From contig NZ_KE384529.1 in assembly GCF_000426485.1 (NCBI RefSeq), forward strand, positions 248,001 to 312,000: a stretch of DNA of 64,000 nucleotides, given 5' to 3'. Shown here piece after piece: positions 43,545 to 54,220 of the stretch (the first letter of the stretch is position 1; the number at the start of each line of letters is the position of its first letter). Position numbers and translations under genes: made by a program. This DNA comes from Indolivaga capnocytophagoides DSM 22835. GTDB lineage: Bacteria > Bacteroidota > Bacteroidia > Bacteroidales > Dysgonomonadaceae. The notes under the pieces were generated by a model. That model did no database searches, was not told the DNA's origin, and worked only from the letters and a program-made list of their open reading frames with translations.

Positions 43545-45491
43545 TTATTTCAATACAGCAGCCCAACCGCCATTTCTTACCATCTTAATAGTAATTTTAT
43601 CAACAGATACTACGTTTGATTCTTTTCGTCTGTAATCCATAGCCTGACGTCCTGCATTTATCCCATCTTCGAAAGAAGTCATCTTATACACCTGTCCGGT
43701 ATTGAGAAAATCCATATTCAACTCAAAGGTTCTCTCTTTACTTCCATTTGCCATTCCTCCAATATACCAGATACTACCCTTCCGTTTGGCAACAACAGCA
43801 TATTCACCAACCTTGGCTTCGAGAACCTTAGTTTCATCCCAAGTCGTTGGAACCTGGGTTATGAACTCTGTACAATCGAGATTTCGATAATACAAAGTAG
43901 GATTATCGGCCAGCATTTGAAGCCCACTCTCAAAAATAACGAATAAAGCAAGTTGATAAGCCCTTGTTCCGATACTAGCCGAGTTGGGTCTCTGCGCACT
44001 GTAAACATCAGGCTGCATGCTGATCATTGCACCGGGGGTATAATCCATCGGACCTACCGCATTTCGCATAAACGGGAGATAGATACTATTATCAGGAGTG
44101 CATCCACCCATTTGCTCCATGCCTCTGACTCCTTCATAAGATAATACATTCGGATATTTATATTCGAGTCCTGCAGGTTTAAATGACCCGTGAAAATCAA
44201 CAAATAACTGATACTTAGCCGCCTCTACAGCAACTCTCTCATAAAAATTAACCATCCATTGGTCGCTGCGATCCATAAAATCAATTTTAACTCCTTTTAC
44301 CCCCCAATCGGCAAAGGTTTTGAAAAGAGCCATATTATTTTCTACTGTAAGCCATGTCAACCAAAGGACAATACCTACATTCTTTTCTTTTCCATAACGG
44401 ATAAGCTCATGTACATCTACCTTGGGATTTGGAGTATAGGGGTCAAGCGTACTTAGTGCCCATCCTTCGTCCATAATAATATACGGTATTCCGAATTTCG
44501 AAGCAAAGTCGATATAATATTTATAGGTATCCAGATTATATCCCGAAACAAAATCAACATCATCTCCATAAGGAGACGCATCATTCCACCATTCCCAGCT
44601 TACCTGACCGGGTTTGATCCATGAAGTATCATCAATTATATTCTTAGAGGCAAGCTTATAAGTCATGGTATTCTCCAATATTGTTTTATCCTCTTTAGTT
44701 ATTACAAAATAACGCCAGGGAAATGATCTGTCACCTCTTGTTTTGGCAATATAACCGGCTTCTTCCAATATTTTCACGCTTCGATCACCATCCTCACCAA
44801 ACTTAACTGGAACTTTCGGAAATGTAGACGACATGCTATTGCTGCCGTTACTTTTCACAAACATACAAGGATAATCATACAGATCAGATTCAGACATCAG
44901 TATTTTATATCCGTCTTTAGTATCTATCAATACCGGCAATACCGACATTTTATCAGACGATTTCCACACATTGCTATTTATATGTGTATATACTTCCTCA
45001 TATGCCGTTTTGAATCCTCCGGGTTGTTGCAGATGCAGCAAATAGTCTTTCGGAAAATTTATAGAACAATCCTCTCCCAAAATCTCTATATCACCCTTTT
45101 TCTTCGTTACAAATCGATAAGCAATACCATCATTAAAGGCTCTGAATTCAACAATATATCCACCTTTAAAATCAAGGCTAAGCTCATTATATTCGTTCTT
45201 TACACTTGAAAATTTTAAAGGAACAATCGGGGATAAAATTTCATTAACAGAAGCTCTCCGCTCTTTTGACAGTTTTGGATTTAATCCCAAATTCTCATCT
45301 TTCAAGTTTAAGCACAAACTATTGTCTTGAAGCAGAATATCCTTGTCATATGATATAGAATAATAAATCTTTTCGGAGATATTCAATTCTAACTTAATAG
45401 CCTTATCGGGAGACAACAGCTCGATCTTTCTCTGCCCGTACATACCACTAAATCCTAAACAAATAACTGCTAGTAGTAAAACCTTTCTCAT
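43545..45491 (-). CDS. GH97 glycoside hydrolase, retaining alpha-galactosidase type
   Basis: 648 residues; signal peptide ends MYGQ, no lipobox. D404 (VKIDFMD) and E459 (VRGMEQ) are 55 residues apart, the same as nucleophile D415 and acid/base E470 of the retaining B. thetaiotaomicron GH97b as I recall it. The inverting-class Glu is absent: HGSFKPAG takes the place of HEPAMPTG in the other GH97 of this window. GPMDYTPGAM is the shared family motif. Expected in the periplasm, removing alpha-galactosyl or similar residues. Last gene of its operon, 13 bases after GH92. Confidence 0.9.
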   Translation of the reverse strand: MRKVLLLAVICLGFSGMYGQRKIELLSPDKAIKLELNISEKIYYSISYDKDILLQDNSLCLNLKDENLGLNPKLSKERRASVNEILSPIVPLKFSSVKNEYNELSLDFKGGYIVEFRAFNDGIAYRFVTKKKGDIEILGEDCSINFPKDYLLHLQQPGGFKTAYEEVYTHINSNVWKSSDKMSVLPVLIDTKDGYKILMSESDLYDYPCMFVKSNGSNSMSSTFPKVPVKFGEDGDRSVKILEEAGYIAKTRGDRSFPWRYFVITKEDKTILENTMTYKLASKNIIDDTSWIKPGQVSWEWWNDASPYGDDVDFVSGYNLDTYKYYIDFASKFGIPYIIMDEGWALSTLDPYTPNPKVDVHELIRYGKEKNVGIVLWLTWLTVENNMALFKTFADWGVKGVKIDFMDRSDQWMVNFYERVAVEAAKYQLFVDFHGSFKPAGLEYKYPNVLSYEGVRGMEQMGGCTPDNSIYLPFMRNAVGPMDYTPGAMISMQPDVYSAQRPNSASIGTRAYQLALFVIFESGLQMLADNPTLYYRNLDCTEFITQVPTTWDETKVLEAKVGEYAVVAKRKGSIWYIGGMANGSKERTFELNMDFLNTGQVYKMTSFEDGINAGRQAMDYRRKESNVVSVDKITIKMVRNGGWAAVLK

Positions 45492-45504
45492 ATTTTAGTT
45501 TTAT

Positions 45505-47799
45505 TTATTTTGAACCTTCCAATTCTTTCGAAAAAGAATACGGATAATCCACATCGTTCGTACCTCTATTTTTATTGGGGACCGAAGACATCTCAAAAAT
45601 AATCTCGGCACCTCCGGTCAAGTCCTTGTGTGTAAAATAGTTTTTCGAATAGACTTTCTTTCCTAATCTTACAGATTTCACATAGCGGTTATCTTTCGAA
45701 TTATTCATCGATTTTATTAAAATACTTTTGCCATTTTCAAGATTGACTTTCACACTTTTAAAAAGAGGAGCACCCAATACATACTCGTCTGTAGCGGGCG
45801 AAACAGGATAAAATCCCATTGCAGAGAATACATACCAAGCCGACGTTTGTCCATTATCTTCATCACCACAATATGCATCAGGATTAGAATTGTACAGTTT
45901 TTCCATAATTTCACGTACCCAGAACTGTGTTTTCCATGGTTCGCCCGAATAGTTGTATAAATAGGGCATATGTTGTATCGGTTGATTTCCATGAGCATAT
46001 TGCCCCATATCCATTACCTGCATCTCCCTCATTTCATGTATTATATTACGGCTGTTGATCCCCAGATAACTGGGGATGATAAATACAGAATCCATCATCT
46101 GATTAAAAGTGTCCTTACCTCCCATTAAATCAATAAGTCCTTGCGGATCATGAAACACACAAAAACTCCAATGCCAACTGTTCCCCTCGCAAAACTCATT
46201 ACTCCAGTCTTCAGGTTTAAACTGTGGATTGAATACACCTTTGTCATCCTTACCGCACATCATTTTATACTTAGGATTATAGACATTCTTATAATTCAAT
46301 GCTCCCTTCTTATATTGCTCCAATTCATTTGCAGACTTACCTAATACTTTCCCTAACTGATATATAGACCAATCATTATAAGCATATTCGAGAGTGCGGG
46401 CAACATTTTGCCCAACACTTACATTATTGGGCACATACCCCAATTTATTGTAATACTCATATCCTACCCTGCCCGAAGCCGTTTCTTTCAGGTGGTCATT
46501 AGCTCCACGAGTTACCGCTTTCCATAATTGTTCTATATCATATCCTTTGAGCCCTTTGACGAAAGCATCAGCAACAACCGATGCCGAATTTTGCCCGATC
46601 ATAATATTACGGTGTCCCGGACTTCCCCATTCCGGTAAGAAACCGCTTTCGTTGTAAGCATTGACCAATCCCGCCTGTATCTTTTCGTTTATCGAAGGAT
46701 AAACAAGATTTAAGAACGGAAAAAGACAACGGAAAGTATCCCAGAAACCTGTATCGGTAAACATATATCCGGGTAATACTTCTCCTGTAAAAGGGCTATA
46801 ATGTACAACCTCTCCCTGAGCATTTATTTCATAAAAAGTACGAGGAAACTGTACCGATCGATAAAGACAGGAATAAAATGTTCTCAAATGATCTAGATTA
46901 TCGTCTTCTACTTCGATCTTACTCAAAACCTGATTCCACTCGTCACGTCCTTTGTCTGTTAATTCATCAAATGTATCACTTCCCAGTTCTTTCAGATTCT
47001 GCTCAGCCTGTTCGTAGCTAATAAAGGAAGATGCTACCTTCGCATGGATCTTTTCTCCTCTTCGGGTTTGGAATCCAATTACAGCTCCTGCATGGTTTGT
47101 TGAAACTTCGGTCTCACCCTTCAATATCTCGTTATCATCAACAACTGCTTTGTAAGTAAATGCTTTATCAAACTTAATAACAAAATAATTCTTAAAATTT
47201 TCGGGTACACCTCCACTATTTCTGGTAGTATATCCTATTATTTTATTTTCATCCGGTATTATTTTGACGAAGGATCCCTTATCGAAAGCATCGACAATTA
47301 TATAAGAGTTTGTGCTCTCGGGAAAAGTGATTCTGAACATTGCAGCTCGAGAGGTCGGTGTAATCTCGGTCGTAATATCGTGATCTGCCAGATACACTTT
47401 ATAATAATATGGTTTTGCAACTTCTGCTTTATGAGAAAACCAACTAGCTCGTTTATCTTCGTCAAAAGTTATTTTACCGGTAATAGGCATAATCGAAAAT
47501 TGACCGTAATCATTCATCCACGGACTAGGCTGATGAGTCTGCTTGAAACCTCTGATTTTATCGGCAGTATAAGTATACAGCCATCCATCGCCCATTTTTC
47601 CCGTCTGAGGTGACCAAAAATTCATACCCCACGGACGAGCTATTACCGGATAATTATTTCCGGTAGATAATTCGAACTTCGATAATGTTCCGGTCAACGG
47701 GTTTACATAATCAACGGGCTCTACTTTCTCTGCTGCCGACACCCAAGGTATGGATATCAGACAGAACACAGCAAATAATTGCTTTCGTAATTTATTCAT
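45505..47799 (-). CDS. GH92 calcium-dependent alpha-mannosidase
   Basis: 764 residues with a signal peptide (IPWVSAAE). The N-terminal sandwich holds VDYVNPLTGT and PWGMNFWSP; FKQTHQPSPWMNDYGQFSIMP identifies one GH92 clade. The (alpha/alpha)6 domain shows DTGFWDTFR, the likely acid E538 (CEGNSWHW), and the bases D646/D648 in GDEDNGQTSAWYVFSAMGFYPVSP. The spacing is close to that of BT3990. It removes terminal alpha-mannose with inversion using calcium. The presence of an alpha-mannosidase next to an alpha-glucuronidase is unexpected. Confidence 0.93.
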   Translation of the reverse strand: MNKLRKQLFAVFCLISIPWVSAAEKVEPVDYVNPLTGTLSKFELSTGNNYPVIARPWGMNFWSPQTGKMGDGWLYTYTADKIRGFKQTHQPSPWMNDYGQFSIMPITGKITFDEDKRASWFSHKAEVAKPYYYKVYLADHDITTEITPTSRAAMFRITFPESTNSYIIVDAFDKGSFVKIIPDENKIIGYTTRNSGGVPENFKNYFVIKFDKAFTYKAVVDDNEILKGETEVSTNHAGAVIGFQTRRGEKIHAKVASSFISYEQAEQNLKELGSDTFDELTDKGRDEWNQVLSKIEVEDDNLDHLRTFYSCLYRSVQFPRTFYEINAQGEVVHYSPFTGEVLPGYMFTDTGFWDTFRCLFPFLNLVYPSINEKIQAGLVNAYNESGFLPEWGSPGHRNIMIGQNSASVVADAFVKGLKGYDIEQLWKAVTRGANDHLKETASGRVGYEYYNKLGYVPNNVSVGQNVARTLEYAYNDWSIYQLGKVLGKSANELEQYKKGALNYKNVYNPKYKMMCGKDDKGVFNPQFKPEDWSNEFCEGNSWHWSFCVFHDPQGLIDLMGGKDTFNQMMDSVFIIPSYLGINSRNIIHEMREMQVMDMGQYAHGNQPIQHMPYLYNYSGEPWKTQFWVREIMEKLYNSNPDAYCGDEDNGQTSAWYVFSAMGFYPVSPATDEYVLGAPLFKSVKVNLENGKSILIKSMNNSKDNRYVKSVRLGKKVYSKNYFTHKDLTGGAEIIFEMSSVPNKNRGTNDVDYPYSFSKELEGSK

Positions 47800-47845
47800 T
47801 TCTATATCTTTATTATATAAGAGGAATGTTTATATATGTAATAAT

Positions 47846-47869
47846 AACAAGCCGGTATCCCAGCTTGTT
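47846..47869 (-). terminator. Intra-operon hairpin between susD and GH92
   Basis: AACAAGC and GCTTGTT form a 7-bp stem with 10-base loop; the minus strand continues ATTATTACATATATAAAC. Weak alone, it fits partial termination after the outer-membrane genes. Confidence 0.4.
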
Positions 47870-47894
47870 ACAAACTATATATTAATATCTCGGG

Positions 47895-49688
47895 TTACCA
47901 TCCTGAATTCTGCGGATACGGTTCACCCACTGTTACTCTGTTTATCTGACTCTGAGGAATCGGTCTGAGCTGATGCTTATCTGCAATATTGGTTTTAGCT
48001 TGCCCATCGTCATAAAGTCTTACACGTTTCAACAGAGTACCTGTACGAGCTAGATCTGCCCACCTGCAATGTTCACCTAGAAGTTCACGAGTACGCTCTT
48101 CGAGTATAAAATCGAGAGTGATATCAGACGCAGTTACATCCAATGCTCCAACGGAAGAAGTTTCCTTATTTCGAGCACGTTCTCTTACCTCATTTATATA
48201 GCGGGCCGCATTTCCTTTATCGCTTAGTTTATAAGCAGCTTCGGCAGCCAGCAAATATGTTTCCGCCAAACGAAAGATAACATATGAGCGGTCCGAATTA
48301 TCATTGTATTGGGCACGGGTTTTATCCAAAAACTTTTTCATTGTCGGAAATATTTTATTTCCTTCGTATGCATCCGGTGTAAATATGATATACTTATTCA
48401 ATCCGGTACGGCTTTGAGTCTTTTTCCTGATTTCTTCAGCAGACATCTTATATCCGGGGAAATAAAGGGCTGTATCACCTACTACAGTATATTCCCAACT
48501 GAAAGATTCCTTTGTTCCATTGATGGTGTATGAAATATCGCCGCCTTTTTGTTTTTTGGTAGCATACCATACTTTCTGAAATGTAGCATCATATCTGGTA
48601 TCCTTATCTCTCAGGTTGAATGCCTGATAAGTATAGTTATTGGGATTGAACCATGCATAAGTTCTTCCGTCATTAATATTCCGTTCGCCCAAATACGAAT
48701 CATATCCATTTACAAAATAGTGATTTAAAGTTGATGTACGTCCGTATGTATTATTCAAGTCCCAGTCCATGCGAGCCACAAATAATGCCTCGGTATTTCT
48801 ATTAGACGGGGCATCATTAGCCTCATCAAACACATCTGCAAACTTCGCCATTAGATATATCCCCAATGACGGAGCATCGGTAATGAGTTTAGCGGCTGTA
48901 TCGTAAGCTTTCTGATAGTATTCTTTTGCCTTGGTAGGATCATAATACTTGTTATGACTGTTATTAGGATAAGTTGCGGCATCTTTATCATATATCCATC
49001 CCAGAGTCAGATACACTCTAGCCAATAGATGCTGAGCTGTGGCTCCGGATGCACGTCCTGATTCCAAACCGTTCTTTTGAGGACTGGCAGAACAATCTTT
49101 AATGGCTCCTTCGAGATCGGAAATAATCACATCATATGCTTTCAACAGATCGTCCCGAACGGCAGCTCTCGAAGGCTGATCATTAAATGTAGTTGTAACG
49201 GTTACATCTCCGAACTGCTGCACTAGATTAAAATAAAGAAATGCCCTCAAAAACTTGGCTTCTCCCAGATACTGAGTCCTTTGAACTAATGTCAATTCAT
49301 TTCCGATCTGAATTTCCTCGGCATGCTCTATCAGGTAGTTCAGGGTATTTATATTATCATATGCATACGACCACATATTTCCGGGAAACTCATTATTGGC
49401 TGTATATCTGGTAAGATCGTATATAGACATTGCCGTCGTACGGTTTTCGGTTGTCCCACTCTTGAACTCATCGGTTCCCGGATTCATCAATCCATGAATC
49501 CCCCCTTCGTCACCATACATACTGCCCAATACAGCATAAGCGGAATTAACACCCATTTTAAAACCCTGAGGTGTTTTCAGAAAATCTTGTGTTGTACTCG
49601 AATGGTTTTCTTCATCAAGCCAATCTTTACATGAAGAGAAACCTACAAGCAGGCATATTATAGATAGAAAATATAATTGCTTTTTCAT
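47895..49688 (-). CDS. SusD-like lipoprotein of the GH67 PUL
   Basis: 597 residues, long for the family. Lipobox FSSC then KDWLDEENHS. SusD helices: GEAKFLRAFLYFNLVQQFGDVTV, VIFRLAETYLLAAEAAYKLSDKGNAARYINEVRERARN, and the C-terminal LDFILEERTRELLGEHCRWADLARTGTLLKRV. Pairs with the SusC 16 bases upstream; binds the glycan this locus imports. Confidence 0.95.
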   Translation of the reverse strand: MKKQLYFLSIICLLVGFSSCKDWLDEENHSSTTQDFLKTPQGFKMGVNSAYAVLGSMYGDEGGIHGLMNPGTDEFKSGTTENRTTAMSIYDLTRYTANNEFPGNMWSYAYDNINTLNYLIEHAEEIQIGNELTLVQRTQYLGEAKFLRAFLYFNLVQQFGDVTVTTTFNDQPSRAAVRDDLLKAYDVIISDLEGAIKDCSASPQKNGLESGRASGATAQHLLARVYLTLGWIYDKDAATYPNNSHNKYYDPTKAKEYYQKAYDTAAKLITDAPSLGIYLMAKFADVFDEANDAPSNRNTEALFVARMDWDLNNTYGRTSTLNHYFVNGYDSYLGERNINDGRTYAWFNPNNYTYQAFNLRDKDTRYDATFQKVWYATKKQKGGDISYTINGTKESFSWEYTVVGDTALYFPGYKMSAEEIRKKTQSRTGLNKYIIFTPDAYEGNKIFPTMKKFLDKTRAQYNDNSDRSYVIFRLAETYLLAAEAAYKLSDKGNAARYINEVRERARNKETSSVGALDVTASDITLDFILEERTRELLGEHCRWADLARTGTLLKRVRLYDDGQAKTNIADKHQLRPIPQSQINRVTVGEPYPQNSGW

Positions 49689-49704
49689 GTTTAATTATTT
49701 TTAA

Positions 49705-52700
49705 TTAGAATGATAAGTTTACTCCGAAAATAAAGGATCTGGTCGGAGGTGTATTCAGGTTTACAGTACTGGTAGTCTCTGGATCAATTCCTCCGTCTTT
49801 TTTGTACTGCGAATCGAACCATGTATACAAATTGTATGCTGTTACATATACCCTTGCATTATCTATATTCCATTTCGATGATATATCTTTAGGAATCGTA
49901 TATCCAACCGATATATTTCTCAGTTTTATGTAAGAAGCATCGTACCTCGCTAAAAGATTTCTGTAATTAACACCTGCCGTAGATGGTTTAGGCCAACGTG
50001 CGGTTGTATTTTCAGGTGTCCAATAATCGATATTCAGATTATTAAACCGACCTCCTAATGTATTCATCCAATTGTCATGCATACTCGAAGTAAGTATACC
50101 GCCTGATTTAAAAGAGAATAGGAATGAAAGATCGAATCCTTTGTAGCCGAAACGATTGCTAATACCACCTTCAAAATCCGGAGAACGTCTGCCTAGATAT
50201 ACCCGATCATCGTCATTAATTACCTGTTTGGCTTTGGGGGTTACACCATCTTCCTCGTAATCAATATGATGATTCTTTATCTTTACAGTACCGATTACAG
50301 ATGATGGCCCAGATGTAGAGTACCCGTATGATTGAGCCAAAGTAATGTCTTCGGGGGTATCCTGCCATAATCCATCCGCTTCGAGCGAATATATTACCCA
50401 ACGGTCTTTCCCTAAATACAGGTTGTTACTCTCGTCTTTCAGGACACCTTCACCCAGATTCGTCACTTTATTGCGATTTGCAAAAATATTAAAATCAGTT
50501 GTCCACGAAAGTTTATCTTTTCCGTCTCCGTCCAGATTCACTGTACTGATATTTAATTCTATACCTTTGTTTGTAGTATTTCCTAAATTGGTTAGATATT
50601 CATTCGAATATCCAGAAGTTCTCGGTAGACTTACTTTCAACAACAGATCTTTTGTTTTTTGTTGATATAGTTCCAAAGTACCGGTAATTCTGTTCGATAA
50701 GAATCCAAAGTCTATACCCATATTCGTGGTTTCTGTATATTCCCACCCTAAAGATTTATCGGGAACCGAACTTGGTTTAACACCCACAACTCCCTCACTT
50801 CCGAGCATATACCTATTAGTACTCAACTTCGACATGGTCTGATAGGGATCTACTGCTGTACTTCCGACATTACCCCAGCTTAATCTTAATTTGAGATTCG
50901 ATAATACCTTTTGGTTTGTCATGAAATCTTCTCTCATTATATTCCAGCCAAGAGCCACAGAAGGGAATGAGTGCCATTTGTTTCCTTCAGCCAAACGTGA
51001 AGATCCATCGGTACGGATAGTAGCTGTCAATAGGTACTTTTCTTTAAAATTATAGTTTAAACGCCCCATAAACGACATGATACGCCACTTTTCGAAACCA
51101 CCGCCTCCAACGGTTTTCCCTAAGGCCAACTCGGGAGAAGGATTATAAAATTCAACATTATCATTGAAGTAATTATATGCTTCTATAGAGTTTCCGTCAC
51201 GTTGTCTTTCCTGTAGGCTATACAATCCGGTAAGAAAAAAATTATGGTCTTTAGCTATCGTCTTATTCCAGTTCAATATATTTTCTATTGTATACTCCAA
51301 CCCTAAATAGTGATCGGAATAGGATCTATTTTGGCTTGCTTTCCTTTTAGTAGTTAAGCTGCCTTCAAACTGTCCGAGCGTTTCATATTTCAATTGTAAT
51401 CCGGCATTAAATTTGTAACTCAATCCATATGGCAGGGCAATATCTACATATCCTACATTGAATGTCGATAATGAACGGCGTTTATCAACTATAGCTCCGG
51501 GTTGCAGGTCTAATACAGGATTCCATACCTGTCCACCGCTTCCGGCGAGTTCTTTAGTCAAAATACCTTCGGCATCATAAGGCGTGGCAAACGGAGATGC
51601 TCTCAAAGCCTGATCCATCGGATTATTGTTCGCGCCGTTGTTCAGAATATAGCCTGTCAAAGAAGATAGACCTATCTTCATGGCTTTACTCACCTGACTA
51701 TCCAGAGAAAGCTTAGCCGTCATACGCTCAAAAGTATGAGCCTTGAAATTATTTTCGCCTTTATAATACCCCACAGACCCGTTGTAAGTGGTACGGTCTC
51801 CTCCCCCATTGATCGAAATCTGATGGTTGGTAGTCATACCATTCTGATAAATAAGATCTTGCCAGTCAGTATTGTTACCTGAATAATAGCCATCCATTTC
51901 GGACTGATCGGTAAATACCCTGTTTAGCTTCATTATTTCGGGATCGTCCGGTCCTGTGTATTTATCGCTGTTGGCATTATAAAAAGCCCACTGCTTGAGT
52001 CGTATAAACTGCTCAGAATTCATCAGTTTATAGTCTTTTATGGCAGTTGTGATGCCATAATAACCGCTATAACTGATTTTCAAGGTACTTTTGGCTCCTT
52101 TTTTAGTAGTTATAAGGATTACACCGTTTGCTCCACGCGATCCGTAAATAGCTGTAGAAGATGCATCCTTCAGAATACTGATACTCTGAATATCATCGTT
52201 ATTGATATCATTCAGATTTCCGCTGAAAGGAATTCCATCCAACACTATAAGAGCATCATTCCGTCCTCCGATCGAACGTTCGCCACGTATTCGTATTGTA
52301 GGTACTGCTCCAGGATGAGTGCTTCCCCCATCCATCTGGACATCAACTCCTGCAGCAATTCCCTGCAAAGCCGAGGCCACATTAGCCACTGGGGTTTCCC
52401 GCAATGTCTTTTCGCTGACATTGACCATAGCTCCTGTAACATCTGATTTTTTCTGCACACCATATCCAACAACCATTACATCTTGCAATAGATGTGAGTC
52501 TTCTTCCAACTTGATTGTATAAGAATCCTGATTATTCTTAACACTGACCTCCTGCTTACGATATCCAATGTAAGAAATCTCGATAATATCTCCGACAGAG
52601 GCTTCCAGCGAAAATTTCCCTTCGAGATCTGTCATTGTAGCTTGCTTTTTTCCTTTAAGAAGGACGGTAACTCCAATAAGAGGTCCTGAAGAGTCCTCGA

Positions 52701-52863
52701 TAGTTCCCGATATTATTTTTTTAGCTTGTTGTACTGAGGATGCTTCCAAAACCCCGGTGTCTTTCGTAGTAGATTGAGAAGGCATTGTCACCCCAAAGGC
52801 AAACAACAGCCACAAGAAGTTCCTTTTATAAGGAACAATTCCTTTCTTTTTCTTAGTTAACAT
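49705..52863 (-). CDS. SusC-like TonB-dependent transporter of the GH67 PUL
   Basis: 1052 residues. Basic N-terminus (TKKKKGIVPYKR), signal peptide, regulatory-like domain (about 48-125), plug (LQGIAAGVDVQMDGG, LIVLDGIPFSG, ISILKDASSTAIYGSRGANGVI) and barrel ending in RSFIFGVNLSF. It takes up oligosaccharides through the outer membrane. It follows the tandem esterase by 14 bases. Confidence 0.95.
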   Translation of the reverse strand: MLTKKKKGIVPYKRNFLWLLFAFGVTMPSQSTTKDTGVLEASSVQQAKKIISGTIEDSSGPLIGVTVLLKGKKQATMTDLEGKFSLEASVGDIIEISYIGYRKQEVSVKNNQDSYTIKLEEDSHLLQDVMVVGYGVQKKSDVTGAMVNVSEKTLRETPVANVASALQGIAAGVDVQMDGGSTHPGAVPTIRIRGERSIGGRNDALIVLDGIPFSGNLNDINNDDIQSISILKDASSTAIYGSRGANGVILITTKKGAKSTLKISYSGYYGITTAIKDYKLMNSEQFIRLKQWAFYNANSDKYTGPDDPEIMKLNRVFTDQSEMDGYYSGNNTDWQDLIYQNGMTTNHQISINGGGDRTTYNGSVGYYKGENNFKAHTFERMTAKLSLDSQVSKAMKIGLSSLTGYILNNGANNNPMDQALRASPFATPYDAEGILTKELAGSGGQVWNPVLDLQPGAIVDKRRSLSTFNVGYVDIALPYGLSYKFNAGLQLKYETLGQFEGSLTTKRKASQNRSYSDHYLGLEYTIENILNWNKTIAKDHNFFLTGLYSLQERQRDGNSIEAYNYFNDNVEFYNPSPELALGKTVGGGGFEKWRIMSFMGRLNYNFKEKYLLTATIRTDGSSRLAEGNKWHSFPSVALGWNIMREDFMTNQKVLSNLKLRLSWGNVGSTAVDPYQTMSKLSTNRYMLGSEGVVGVKPSSVPDKSLGWEYTETTNMGIDFGFLSNRITGTLELYQQKTKDLLLKVSLPRTSGYSNEYLTNLGNTTNKGIELNISTVNLDGDGKDKLSWTTDFNIFANRNKVTNLGEGVLKDESNNLYLGKDRWVIYSLEADGLWQDTPEDITLAQSYGYSTSGPSSVIGTVKIKNHHIDYEEDGVTPKAKQVINDDDRVYLGRRSPDFEGGISNRFGYKGFDLSFLFSFKSGGILTSSMHDNWMNTLGGRFNNLNIDYWTPENTTARWPKPSTAGVNYRNLLARYDASYIKLRNISVGYTIPKDISSKWNIDNARVYVTAYNLYTWFDSQYKKDGGIDPETTSTVNLNTPPTRSFIFGVNLSF

Positions 52864-52877
52864 AGTTTTGATTTAAA

Positions 52878-54215
52878 TTAATGTTTCGTTTTTTGTAAAA
52901 CCTGATCTATACTTAAAGCCCACAGTCGACCGAGTACTTTACTACCCTCAACATTGGGATGGAGGTAAAAAATACCCGATTTACCCTCCTGTGGTTTATG
53001 GTATATCTTGTAATATTTCCTGAATAAATCAAACCCTTTACGGTCTCCCATCTCTACAAATGGCTGATTTGTTTCGGCTAGCCGGCTGATAACAGGCCGA
53101 TATGTCTGCAGTCTGTTCAGTCCTTCTTGCAAGTAAACGGCACTATTGTGTGTATTGGGACTATACCAAAGGGCATTGTGCAATATTATTTTTGCGGAAG
53201 AATACCTATAATGCAGACTATCTATTATAGATTGCATATTTGTCTCGAATTGCTGCGCTGATACAGGAGCTCCGTTTGTACCATGCGACGCACTGTCATT
53301 TGTTCCGAGTTTGATGGAAAATACCAGTCGGGCATCACTCCTATGAATAGAGTCAGCAGCAACAATAACTTTATGAAAAGCTTTACCTCCGGGCAAAAAG
53401 TCGTATGTAGTATATCCGCTTATTCCGCAGTTACGATAAACAACATCATATCCCAGACTGTCGAGGAGCAATGCCGCAACGGTAGGAGGTGGATTTTTCA
53501 GATAAGTACCCTCCGTTATGCTGTTACCGATAAAAATAACATCCAGTTTAGATTCTGCAGGTTTAGGAAAATGACGGCGAGGACAGATCTCCTTTGCAAT
53601 CACCCGTGCCATGACAGTCGTACCTTTTACATTCGGATGTATCTTATCATACACATAATCGCTTTTTCCTGCCAGAGGAGAATAAAGGTCTATCACCGAC
53701 GACCGGGTTTTCTCCGCAACCCTGTTAACAATGGGAATTATCTCATTTGTAATCGTACGATCATCCACATTCAGAGAGTTGCCTTCAAAAGCCGGTATCG
53801 GATAGCAGAGATATATCCGGGGCTTCGCAGCTAGTTTTCTGAAAGAATTGACAAACTGGATATAATCTCCTTCAAACTGATTTTTGTAAATCCAGTTATG
53901 AGGTTTCGCATCATTAGTTCCCATCTTAATAACGACAATATCGGGGTTCCATGCCAATACTTCTTTGTATCTGTCCTCTACCCAATAAGGATGATCTCCC
54001 GACTTCAACATAGTACGTCCTCCTATTCCATAATTACGCACAGTATACCCGTCTCCTAACAATCGTTGAAGTATAGAGGGATATTTTTCATTCTGATCCA
54101 ATGCCCAATTTTCGGTGATACTGTTGCCTACACAAGCAACTTTTATTTGGGAATAGGTCGTACAGATAAGTAAGCAGGCAAACAGCATGCTTATAAATCG
54201 ATATTTCAGGTTCAT
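52878..54215 (-). CDS. Tandem SGNH/GDSL esterase, two domains in one chain
   Basis: 445 residues with a signal peptide (ICTTYSQ). Domain 1 (about 24-210) has VGNSITENW (Ser), YGIGGRT (Gly), MGTNDAK (Asn) and DKIHPN (His). Domain 2 (about 225-440) repeats the set: IGNSITEGT, CGISGYT, LGTNDSA and YLHPN. Both active sites look intact. Such enzymes are carbohydrate esterases, often acetyl-xylan or sialate-type deacetylases. Next to a GH67 it probably removes acetyl groups from xylan-like oligosaccharides. Substrate is inferred. It lies 5 bases after GH67. Confidence 0.88.
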   Translation of the reverse strand: MNLKYRFISMLFACLLICTTYSQIKVACVGNSITENWALDQNEKYPSILQRLLGDGYTVRNYGIGGRTMLKSGDHPYWVEDRYKEVLAWNPDIVVIKMGTNDAKPHNWIYKNQFEGDYIQFVNSFRKLAAKPRIYLCYPIPAFEGNSLNVDDRTITNEIIPIVNRVAEKTRSSVIDLYSPLAGKSDYVYDKIHPNVKGTTVMARVIAKEICPRRHFPKPAESKLDVIFIGNSITEGTYLKNPPPTVAALLLDSLGYDVVYRNCGISGYTTYDFLPGGKAFHKVIVAADSIHRSDARLVFSIKLGTNDSASHGTNGAPVSAQQFETNMQSIIDSLHYRYSSAKIILHNALWYSPNTHNSAVYLQEGLNRLQTYRPVISRLAETNQPFVEMGDRKGFDLFRKYYKIYHKPQEGKSGIFYLHPNVEGSKVLGRLWALSIDQVLQKTKH

Positions 54216-54220
54216 TTTTT

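Noticed and set aside
53283-53834. 183-codon plus-strand ORF opposite the tandem esterase
   Set aside because: Shadow of a gene whose two active sites are intact; no independent support.
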